A stretch of 64,000 nt of DNA from Prolixibacteraceae bacterium (GTDB taxonomy: Bacteria; Bacteroidota; Bacteroidia; Bacteroidales; Prolixibacteraceae), in contig JALNYZ010000015.1 in assembly GCA_023229575.1 (NCBI GenBank), forward strand, positions 1 to 64,000, written 5' to 3'. The notes beneath the pieces are model-generated. The model was given only the letters and a program-made list of their open reading frames with translations, did not search any database and was not told the origin of the DNA. Below, piece after piece: positions 52,618 to 60,129 of this stretch (position 1 is the first letter of the stretch; every line of letters starts with the position of its first letter). The translations under genes and the position numbers were made by a program.

Positions 52618-53214
52618 ATGAACCGCTTTCTGAAAGACAATATCCTATGGCTCAGCCTGGTTGGCCTTGCATTGATGGTGGTGGTCTCGGCTTATATTTT
52701 CAGACCCAAATATCCGAATTACCAGACAGATATGAATCAGTCCTTGAATTTGATCCGAAGCCAATCGAAACAGGTTTTGGTGAAAGAGCTAGCTGGCAAA
52801 CAGATCATTGACATCCGTCCTTCCGATCAATTTGAACAGGGACATCCCCAAAATGCCATCAACATTCCGGTACGTCAATTGCTGGATAAAGAGTCGGTAG
52901 TATGGCTCCAAAAATTAAGTGAAAACGGGGAAGAGGCGGTTTTATGCGCCAGCAATGAACTGCTGGCAACAGCCCCCTGGACATTGCTACAGCAATTAGG
53001 ATACAAAAACATACTCCTTCTTAAAGGTGGCATTTCAGATAGCGGAGAGTTGGTAGATACAGAGTTGGCCTCTTCAGAGACAACCATTCTTGATATGACG
53101 GCAATCCGCACCAAACCCGAAACTGTTCAGGCACCTGTTCAGACTGAAGTCAAGAAAAAACCGGAAGCTGTTATTCCGGTCCGTAAAGCGGTATCTTCCG
53201 GGGGTGGATGCTGA
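52618..53214 (+). CDS. Membrane-anchored rhodanese-fold protein with catalytic Cys, ending GGGC
   Basis: 198 residues. N-terminal helix (about 9-30), rhodanese domain (about 55-140: IIDIRPSDQFEQGHPQNAINIPV) with loop VLCASNELLATAPW: Cys110 in the catalytic place, although the usual loop Arg is missing. Ends AVSSGGGC (Cys198). The two paralogues share the GGGC end although their linkers differ, so the end is probably functional. Last gene of the sulfur operon; kup converges 7 bases away. Confidence 0.88.
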   Translation: MNRFLKDNILWLSLVGLALMVVVSAYIFRPKYPNYQTDMNQSLNLIRSQSKQVLVKELAGKQIIDIRPSDQFEQGHPQNAINIPVRQLLDKESVVWLQKLSENGEEAVLCASNELLATAPWTLLQQLGYKNILLLKGGISDSGELVDTELASSETTILDMTAIRTKPETVQAPVQTEVKKKPEAVIPVRKAVSSGGGC

Positions 53215-53221
53215 TACAGCG

Positions 53222-55165
53222 TTATTTTATCAACCTTCTAATACGCTTCTTCTCTTCACGGGCAATCACGATAGGGATCTTCTCCTCAATCACGTTGCTG
53301 GTATCCAGCCCAAAGGCCTTGACATCGTTGATACCCATCCGGCGGATGAAGTTGTGCATGCCCATGGTAAATCTTTTCAAAGGCGGCAGTTTATAGTCGT
53401 TAATCAGCACCCTGTCGAGGTTGACGAAGAGAAAATCGGCCGGTATAGAGTGTCTCTTGAGTGACTTGTAGTGGCTCACCATGCTGATCTCGTGGGTTTT
53501 TTCCAAATCTTCCAATACCTGTTTGAAGTACACATTGATGCGGCGTTCAACTTTGAATCCCAGGTGAAACTCCACTTTGATCACTACTCCCGGAACAATG
53601 TGGTGTACAGTGTATTCAAAGGTATCAGGCGTATCGAGGCTGTCAATGTGCAGGAACCAATAGGTATTCGCTCTTTTTGGGTGTTTGTTGAAGATAGAAT
53701 ACATGATTTTTGCCTCAATCTGATCCAGAGCATTGGCCTTGGTAATATAAACAAGGTTGGTGGCGATTTTGGGTACGTTGTAGTCCATGCTCAGCTCGTA
53801 AATCACCTCTGTCTCTTTCTTCAAACTGGTAAATGTGATGAACTTGTTCTTGATCTTTCTACCAAAATACCAGCCGTACATCACGATAAAGAAGAGTGAA
53901 GCAAGTAGGATGGTCAACCAACCACCATCCACAAATTTGTGCAGGTTGGCATAGAGGAAGGTCAACTCAATGGTCAGGAAGAGAATCAGCAGGATAGCCC
54001 TTATGAATACATTAATTTTCCTCTTTGCCAGATAAACAGACAAGAGCAGGGTGGTCATGATCATGGTAATGGTGATGGAAAGGCCATACGCTGCCTCCAT
54101 GTTGGAGGATTTTGTAAAATAGATTACCACAAACGAACAGGCAATCCAAAGCAACCAGTTGACAAACGGTATGTAAACCTGACCCTTCACCGAGGTAGGA
54201 TAAAGCACCTTTATCCTTGGCCAAACATTAAGGCTAATCGCTTCGCTTATAAGTGTATAAGAACCACTTATCAAGGCCTGGCTGGCGATTACCGCAGCCG
54301 ATGTAGCAATGATGATACCAGGGATCAAAAACCATTGGGGCATGATCGAATAGAAAACATTCACATTTTTTGCATCGGCCATGTGATCAAGCAACCATGC
54401 ACCCTGCCCAAAATAGTTGAGTAGTAAAGAAACTTTAACAAATATCCAGGTAATGCGGATATTTTTTATTCCGCAATGCCCAAGATCGGAATACAAGGCT
54501 TCCGCCCCCGTGGTGGCCAGGAAAACTGCCCCCAAAAGGATGATTGCATGGGGATAGGTTGACAGGAATTGAATGGCGTAATAGGGATTCATCGCTGTCA
54601 TGACACCTATTCCATGGGAAAGCTGACTGATCCCAAGAACAGCGAGCACCAGGAACCACAAGAACATAACCGGTCCAAAAACCCGGCCAATCAATCCCGA
54701 CCCAAACTGCTGAAAAAAGAACAATAACAGGAAAATGGAGAGGACAATCGGGACAACCGGTATGTTGGTGTACAAAATATTGAGACCTTCAATGGCAGAT
54801 GTTACTGTGATAGCCGGGGTTATCACCCCGTCGGCCAGCAAGGCGCTACCACCCAGCATGGTGATGATGGCAATGATATTTGTTTTTCGCCGGACAAGGG
54901 CAAAAAGGGCAAAAATCCCGCCTTCCCCGTGGTTGTCGGCCTGAAGGGTGATGATGACATATTTGAAGGTGGTCTGTAAAGTGAGTGTCCAGAATATGCA
55001 GGATAGAGCTCCGTAAATAAGCATTTCGTTAATGACGCGTCCATCTTTCATGATGGCATTCATCACATACAGCGGACTGGTACCAATATCTCCATAAACG
55101 ATTCCAAGGGTAACAATTAATCCGGCCAGGGAGACCTTCTTAATACCGGAATGGGCTTTTTCCAT
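53222..55165 (-). CDS. kup: KUP-family potassium uptake protein
   Basis: 647 residues; about 12 membrane segments in the first 440 residues and a cytoplasmic C-terminal domain. Family signatures: ALGIVYGDIGTSPLYV (GDxGTSPLY at the N terminus), LQADNHGEGGIFAL and TGAEALYSDLGHCG. Imports K+ with H+. Probable -7 box TACTTTTG at 55218-55211 upstream. Confidence 0.95.
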   Translation of the reverse strand: MEKAHSGIKKVSLAGLIVTLGIVYGDIGTSPLYVMNAIMKDGRVINEMLIYGALSCIFWTLTLQTTFKYVIITLQADNHGEGGIFALFALVRRKTNIIAIITMLGGSALLADGVITPAITVTSAIEGLNILYTNIPVVPIVLSIFLLLFFFQQFGSGLIGRVFGPVMFLWFLVLAVLGISQLSHGIGVMTAMNPYYAIQFLSTYPHAIILLGAVFLATTGAEALYSDLGHCGIKNIRITWIFVKVSLLLNYFGQGAWLLDHMADAKNVNVFYSIMPQWFLIPGIIIATSAAVIASQALISGSYTLISEAISLNVWPRIKVLYPTSVKGQVYIPFVNWLLWIACSFVVIYFTKSSNMEAAYGLSITITMIMTTLLLSVYLAKRKINVFIRAILLILFLTIELTFLYANLHKFVDGGWLTILLASLFFIVMYGWYFGRKIKNKFITFTSLKKETEVIYELSMDYNVPKIATNLVYITKANALDQIEAKIMYSIFNKHPKRANTYWFLHIDSLDTPDTFEYTVHHIVPGVVIKVEFHLGFKVERRINVYFKQVLEDLEKTHEISMVSHYKSLKRHSIPADFLFVNLDRVLINDYKLPPLKRFTMGMHNFIRRMGINDVKAFGLDTSNVIEEKIPIVIAREEKKRIRRLIK

Positions 55166-55210
55166 GCACTAAAAACTTGTTAAAAACTTCAATTTCTGAA
55201 TACAAGGGGA

Positions 55211-55218
55211 CAAAAGTA
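55211..55218 (-). promoter_or_regulatory. -7 element for kup
   Basis: Minus-strand TACTTTTG fits TAnnTTTG, 45 bases before the ATG at 55165; no -33 TTTG. Confidence 0.35.
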
Positions 55219-55281
55219 TATCAAAAGAAACAATATTATTCCGGTAATTGGAAAATATATCAATTTATTAAAATTAGTTGA

Positions 55282-55370
55282 TGTGATGATTAGATGATGT
55301 GTTGATTAATTGATGTGAAGCGTGATGTTTCTTTCACTCCCATCAGCTCATCAACACATCATCTAATCAG
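55282..55370. repeat. GATGTGTTGAT-word inverted repeat reaching into cvfB
   Basis: TGATTAGATGATGTGTTGAT (55287-55306) is the exact complement of 55350-55369. The right arm includes the cvfB stop codon, so the end of that gene is shaped by the repeat. Confidence 0.85.
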
Positions 55371-56200
55371 CTAATCAATCTTATTCCACTCTCTTCCAGC
55401 GAAATCCGTCGTTGTTTGTAAAGCGCACCGATGGCCTTTTTGAACACCTTTTTACTGATGGCGAAATGGTCAAAAATCAATGTGGCATCACTTTTGTCGG
55501 TCAATGGGAGAAAGCCCCCGGCCTCCTTTAATCGATCAAGGATATTTTGAGAAACACCATCGACCTGCTTATAACCCGGACGATACAGTGAAAGATCGAT
55601 TTTCTTGTCCTCCCTTACTTTTTTTATGTATGCCTTTAACTGTTGCCCTTTGTTGAGCGGGCCAGGCAATTCATCGTGGTACAAAATGCCCCTGTGCACG
55701 TGGTTGATGATGGCATTGTAACCAAGCTCACTTTCGCTTTCTACAATAAGTGATACCTCCTCCCCAACCTGGTATTCCGGTATGACATTGTCCAGAAATT
55801 TCTCAAGTTTGGCAGATGCTGCAATCCTTTGGGAATCCGGATCGAGATAGACGTACACCAGATATGACCTTCCGGCTACCATGTTCATCTTCTGCTCCCG
55901 AAAAGGCACCAGCAGCTCTTTCATCAGTCCCCAGTCCAGAAAAGCCCCGATGTTGTTGACAGCATTCACCCTAAGCATGGCAAATTCGCCAACCTGGGCA
56001 AAGGGTTTCTCGGTTGTGGCAATGATCCTGTCTTCGGAATCCAGGTAAACAAAAACTTCCAGATCTTGACCTACCTCGCACTCCCCGGGCACATACCGTG
56101 CAGGAAGAAGAATCTCTCCCTTTTCAGCCCCGTCCAGGTAGACGCCAAAATCAACAAACTTGACAACCTTGAGGGTGTTGTACCTTCCTGTTTGAATCAT
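55367..56200 (-). CDS. cvfB: S1-domain RNA-binding protein CvfB
   Basis: 277 residues. Tandem S1-like domains (about 1-65 VVKFVDFGVYLDGAEKGEILLPARYV, 70-135 and 140-210) and a C-terminal winged helix (about 215-277, LIFDHFAISKKVFKKAIGALYKQRRI). CvfB-type proteins bind RNA and affect gene expression. Starts inside the stop of iorB (ATGA overlap), so both are co-translated. Its end lies in an inverted repeat. Confidence 0.9.
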   Translation of the reverse strand: MIQTGRYNTLKVVKFVDFGVYLDGAEKGEILLPARYVPGECEVGQDLEVFVYLDSEDRIIATTEKPFAQVGEFAMLRVNAVNNIGAFLDWGLMKELLVPFREQKMNMVAGRSYLVYVYLDPDSQRIAASAKLEKFLDNVIPEYQVGEEVSLIVESESELGYNAIINHVHRGILYHDELPGPLNKGQQLKAYIKKVREDKKIDLSLYRPGYKQVDGVSQNILDRLKEAGGFLPLTDKSDATLIFDHFAISKKVFKKAIGALYKQRRISLEESGIRLIS

Positions 56201-56799
56201 TGTTTCTTATTTTTAACTGTTATTTTTTGCTCCGTGAAAGCCCTTCCTGCATGGAAAGCGCTTAGATTTACAGCAACGATTTTATCCCCTTTTTTCGCAA
56301 AAATGTCCATAATGGCCTTTTCGAGACTTTGTACCTGGATATCGATAAAGGGGGAGGCAGCGCCCAACATCACCATGTTCGACGATTTGACATTGCCTGC
56401 TGTTTTGGCAACATTTTCTGCATCGATGGCCACTACCCTGGGCAAACTTGTAATAAGCTTCAACAACGCATCAACATCAGGATAGTCCGGAATATTGATA
56501 AACGGGGTTGTATTGGTTATCACAAAGCCATCGGGAGAAAGATAATTCAGGTAGCGCAAAGCTTCCATCGGCTCCACTGACAGTACCAGTTGCGCTTCAC
56601 CCGATGGGATCAGATCTGAAAAAATGGGTTTGTCGGACAACCGTACGTAGGATTGTACGGCGCCACCACGCTGACTCATCCCGTGCGTTTCGGCCTGTTT
56701 GATGTACAGATTGTTGCTGACTGCAGCCAATCCGATCGCTGTTGCGATAGAGAGAATCCCTTGCCCTCCAACTCCTGCTAACACTATGTCACACTTCAT
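56197..56799 (-). CDS. iorB: Indolepyruvate:ferredoxin oxidoreductase, beta subunit
   Basis: 200 residues. Gamma-type domain of 2-oxoacid:ferredoxin oxidoreductases: GVGGQGILSIATAIGLAA (nucleotide-like loop), THGMSQRGGAVQSYVR and TTPFINIP. Works with iorA to oxidise arylpyruvates from Trp, Tyr and Phe to aryl-CoA with reduction of ferredoxin. 241 bases, filled with repeat words, separate it from iorA. Confidence 0.93.
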   Translation of the reverse strand: MKCDIVLAGVGGQGILSIATAIGLAAVSNNLYIKQAETHGMSQRGGAVQSYVRLSDKPIFSDLIPSGEAQLVLSVEPMEALRYLNYLSPDGFVITNTTPFINIPDYPDVDALLKLITSLPRVVAIDAENVAKTAGNVKSSNMVMLGAASPFIDIQVQSLEKAIMDIFAKKGDKIVAVNLSAFHAGRAFTEQKITVKNKKQ

Positions 56800-57040
56800 T
56801 CATCACTATTTTGATCAATTTATCTTAGCGTTCTTAGCGATTCTTTCTTTGCGGCCTTTGCGTGAACCTTTATCCTCTCGCAAAGATCGCAAAGTTAAAA
56901 CCGCAAAAACCGCAAAGGAAAAATACTTTTCCTTCCATTATAAATTTCCGGTTGCTCTGTTGCGCCTTCGGCATGCTCAGTGTGCGTCCATTCGCCTCAG
57001 CTCATTTCTACATTTTCACATTTCCCAATTTCCAAATTTT
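56800..57040. repeat. Repeat-filled spacer between iorA and iorB
   Basis: CTTAGCGTTCTTAGCGATTCTT and CTTTGCGGCCTTTGCG face CGCAAAGATCGCAAAG and CGCAAAAACCGCAAAG (about 56820-56918). Then CATTTTCACATTTCCCAATTT words (57011-57031). Confidence 0.75.
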
Positions 57041-58630
57041 CTAATTCTTTTTCTGTCTTGCGAGTTTCTGAATACACTCCCTCCTTGGAATAATAACAGA
57101 TACCCCATTGTAATCAATCTCCTCCCGGAGAAGCTTCACCAATAATTCGTGGTTTTTAGGCAACGATTCCAGCACATGAATGTGATTTGGATCTACACCC
57201 ACACCCAGGCAAATGGATTCGATGTGCCCAAAGGCAGAAGAGTCCTGGCCGCCTGTCATGGAGATGGATTCGTTGTCGCCGATGATCAGTACCATATTGG
57301 ATTTTTCATTCACGGCATCCAGCAATCCGGTGATTCCCGAATGGGTAAAAGTTGAATCGCCAACTACAGCTACAGAAGGGAACAAACCGGCGTCGGCGGC
57401 CCCTTTTGCCATTGTGACCGATGCGCCCATATCTACACAGCTATAAATGGAGTTGTAGGGAGGCAGTGCCCCCAGGGTATAACAACCAATATCTGAAAAT
57501 ACTTTTCCCTTGCCATATTCCTCCATCACTTCGTTAAGGGCGCGGTAGGTATCGTGGTGACCACATCCTTTGCACAAGGCGGGAGGCCTGTTGACAAGTA
57601 AATCCGGAGGAGTCTGTCCCGCTGACCTTTCTATTTTTAACGCTAATGCCACCAGATCAGGGTTCAGTTCACCTGCCCTTGGTAAGGTTCCATCCAACCG
57701 ACCAATTACTCTTTTCCCGCGCTCAAAGAAACCTTTCAATTGCTCTTCCACCAAGGGATAGCCTTCTTCCAGAACAAGAATTTCATCCACCTGTGACTCA
57801 AGTTGTTTCAATAACTTCACAGGTAAGGGATATTGAGAAACCTTAACAGAAGGATAGGGCGAAATATCCGGATAGTTCTCCCTGAAGTAGTTGTAGGCAA
57901 TTCCACAACAGATTACTCCCAGGGATCTGTCCGGTCCCTCTTCAAATCGATTCCAGGAAGCCTCTTCCGAGTATTTCAGAAAACCGGGGTGTTGAGCCAG
58001 CAAAATGTTGTACCGCTTTCTTGCATTGGCCGGCAGCAGCACAAATTGCATTGGATCGGATGGCAAAGAGAGAGGATTTTCCATCCGTGCCATTGGTGCC
58101 AGCACAACTCCTGAACGGGAGTGTGCCAGGCGGGTAGTGATCCGTATCATCACGGGAACACCGGTTTTTTCAGAGAGCTCCAATGCGGCTATTGTCATGT
58201 CATAAGCCTCTTGCTGATTGGTTGGCTCCATCACCGGAACCATCGCAAATTTGCCGTAATACCTCGAATCCTGTTCGTTTTGCGAGGAGTGCATGGACGG
58301 ATCGTCTGCCACTGCTACGACCATTCCACCATTGATCCCGGTGACAGCAATGTTCATGAAAACGTCTGCCGCTACATTCAGTCCTACATGCTTCATGCAA
58401 ACCAGGGTTCTTTTCCCTGCATACGACATTCCCAGGGCCGCCTCCATGGCTGTCTTCTCGTTGGCCGACCATTGCTGGTGAAGGTTCCGTTCGATAGCGG
58501 TTTCGTTCTCCTGTATGTATTCGGTGATCTCGGTAGAGGGAGTACCCGGGTAAGCATATACGCCTGAGATGCCCCCGTCGATAGCACCCTGCCCAATGGC
58601 CTCAGCGCCTAACAATAATTTTTTGAGCAT
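57041..58630 (-). CDS. iorA: Indolepyruvate:ferredoxin oxidoreductase, alpha subunit (no C-terminal ferredoxin)
   Basis: 529 residues. Pyrimidine-binding domain (about 1-175, GVYAYPGTPSTEITEYIQ), linker domain and TPP-binding C domain: CKGCGHHDTYRAL and GDSTFTHSGITGLLDAVNEKSN hold the TPP-Mg site. Archaeal and many bacterial IorA run about 600-650 residues and end in a double [4Fe-4S] ferredoxin; this one stops at RRECIQKLARQKKN, without it. The electron exit must use another protein. Pairs with iorB. Confidence 0.94.
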   Translation of the reverse strand: MLKKLLLGAEAIGQGAIDGGISGVYAYPGTPSTEITEYIQENETAIERNLHQQWSANEKTAMEAALGMSYAGKRTLVCMKHVGLNVAADVFMNIAVTGINGGMVVAVADDPSMHSSQNEQDSRYYGKFAMVPVMEPTNQQEAYDMTIAALELSEKTGVPVMIRITTRLAHSRSGVVLAPMARMENPLSLPSDPMQFVLLPANARKRYNILLAQHPGFLKYSEEASWNRFEEGPDRSLGVICCGIAYNYFRENYPDISPYPSVKVSQYPLPVKLLKQLESQVDEILVLEEGYPLVEEQLKGFFERGKRVIGRLDGTLPRAGELNPDLVALALKIERSAGQTPPDLLVNRPPALCKGCGHHDTYRALNEVMEEYGKGKVFSDIGCYTLGALPPYNSIYSCVDMGASVTMAKGAADAGLFPSVAVVGDSTFTHSGITGLLDAVNEKSNMVLIIGDNESISMTGGQDSSAFGHIESICLGVGVDPNHIHVLESLPKNHELLVKLLREEIDYNGVSVIIPRRECIQKLARQKKN

Positions 58631-58671
58631 TAAATTTTGTTCTATTTTAATTTACTTCAACTCCCTTGGCC

Positions 58672-58736
58672 CTTCGACAGGCTCAGGGACCGGTAATTAA
58701 ATCGTTAATTTTCAACCCTTCGACAGGCTCAAGGTA
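58672..58736. repeat. CCCTTCGACAGGCTCAGGG repeats (two copies)
   Basis: 58672-58690 and 58718-58736 (second copy with A for G near the end). Very similar words are known from intergenic DNA of unrelated phyla. Followed by GCCCCCTCTCCCC words at 58770-58796, which match the region at 399-567. Confidence 0.75.
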
Positions 58737-58792
58737 GTGCTGCAAAGGAGCTGATCTTCGGAGTCTGGTCGCCCCCTCTCCCCTTCGCCCCC

Positions 58793-59989
58793 TCATTTTT
58801 TATCCCTGAACGCCCAATAATTGCCTCTCGATTGCTCCCGCTCCTGGTGATCAGCTTGTTGTTGCATCCAGTTTTTCGCAAGCATCCTCATGGTAGGATC
58901 GGCATGCTCAAAAAACTGAATGTAGGCTTCACAGAACCGAGGTAACCGCTGATCGGCAGGATCTTTTATTCGATCTTTGGTGCATCCGCCGAAGCATTTT
59001 GTCAACCATGGACAGAACTTGCATTTACGAGGCAACAAGGCTTTTACCTTCCCGAAATCATCCTGTTTCTTACTGTTCAGCATGTTGATGATTTTGTCGT
59101 TCCGTAGGTTACCCAATCGATGCCTTGGTTCTACAAAGAAATCGCAGGAGTATATGTTTCCGTTGTGTTCGACTACCACATAAGGGCCACACTCTTTCGT
59201 CATAGTGCATTCGGGGGATTCCATTCCGACATAGGAATAAAACACCGATTCGAAATGCCTGACAGAGGTAGTTGGAACACCGTTTTCAAAATCATTCAAC
59301 CAGAGATCAAACAGCTTAACCAGAAAATTTCCGTATTTCTCCGCCGTGAGGGAATAGGGTGCCGCCTGGGATGGATTTTCAGGATCCGTCTCAACGACAG
59401 GAATAAACTGCATCCAGGTTAGGCCCAAACCTTTGTAATAGTTGTACAACTCCTCCGGATAATCGGCCGAATAATCGGTGATGCAACACATTGCGTTGAC
59501 TGCTACTCCCTGCTCTAATAGCATTTTTGCCTTCTCTTCCACTACTGCCCATGTTATCTGCTCTCCTTTATTAAGCCGGTACCTGTCGTGAATGTGTTCA
59601 GGACCATCCAGCGAGAGCCCTATCAGCCAATCGTATTTCTTAAAAAATTTTGCCCAATCCCTGTCGAGCAGGGTGCCATTGGTCTGTAAACCATTCCCAA
59701 CCTGCTTGCCATGACCGTATTTGGTTTCGAACTCAATGACTTTTTGGTAAAATTCAAGTCCCATCAGGGCAGGCTCACCCCCCTGCCAGGCAATGGAGAC
59801 TTCACTTCCGGATTGCTGCATCACCTGCCGAATCAACTCTTCGAGGGTTTCCAGGCTCATCCTGTGATTTTTGGTCTCAGGGAAAAGTGCTTCTTTCCTG
59901 AGATAAAAGCAGTAGGTACACTGAAGGTTGCAATCCGGCCCCGAAGGCTTAATAAGAATTGAGGTCAGGGGCCTCTGTTTTTGAGACAT
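58793..59989 (-). CDS. Anaerobic sulfatase-maturase-type radical SAM protein
   Basis: 398 residues from ATG 59989 (MSQKQRPLTSILIKP). Radical SAM CNLQCTYCFYL (CxxxCxxC) at about residues 22-32, WQGGEPALMG, LQTNGTLLD, then a SPASM domain with CTMTKEC, CDFF and CKFCPWLTKCFGGCTKDR (two auxiliary clusters). anSMEs turn Cys or Ser of sulfatases to formylglycine. No sulfatase gene is adjacent; target elsewhere or another peptide. Oxygen-sensitive. Confidence 0.9.
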   Translation of the reverse strand: MSQKQRPLTSILIKPSGPDCNLQCTYCFYLRKEALFPETKNHRMSLETLEELIRQVMQQSGSEVSIAWQGGEPALMGLEFYQKVIEFETKYGHGKQVGNGLQTNGTLLDRDWAKFFKKYDWLIGLSLDGPEHIHDRYRLNKGEQITWAVVEEKAKMLLEQGVAVNAMCCITDYSADYPEELYNYYKGLGLTWMQFIPVVETDPENPSQAAPYSLTAEKYGNFLVKLFDLWLNDFENGVPTTSVRHFESVFYSYVGMESPECTMTKECGPYVVVEHNGNIYSCDFFVEPRHRLGNLRNDKIINMLNSKKQDDFGKVKALLPRKCKFCPWLTKCFGGCTKDRIKDPADQRLPRFCEAYIQFFEHADPTMRMLAKNWMQQQADHQEREQSRGNYWAFRDKK

Positions 59990-60129
59990 AAAGAGCATAA
60001 AATTAGAAAGCGAAAATAGTTAAATTTGATCACTCCTTTCCATGATTTTTAGCAGTAACCTCACAAGGGACAAACAATAATTTTAATACTTTTAAATTCT
60101 TCTACCCAGAGTATTTGACCAACTAAATT

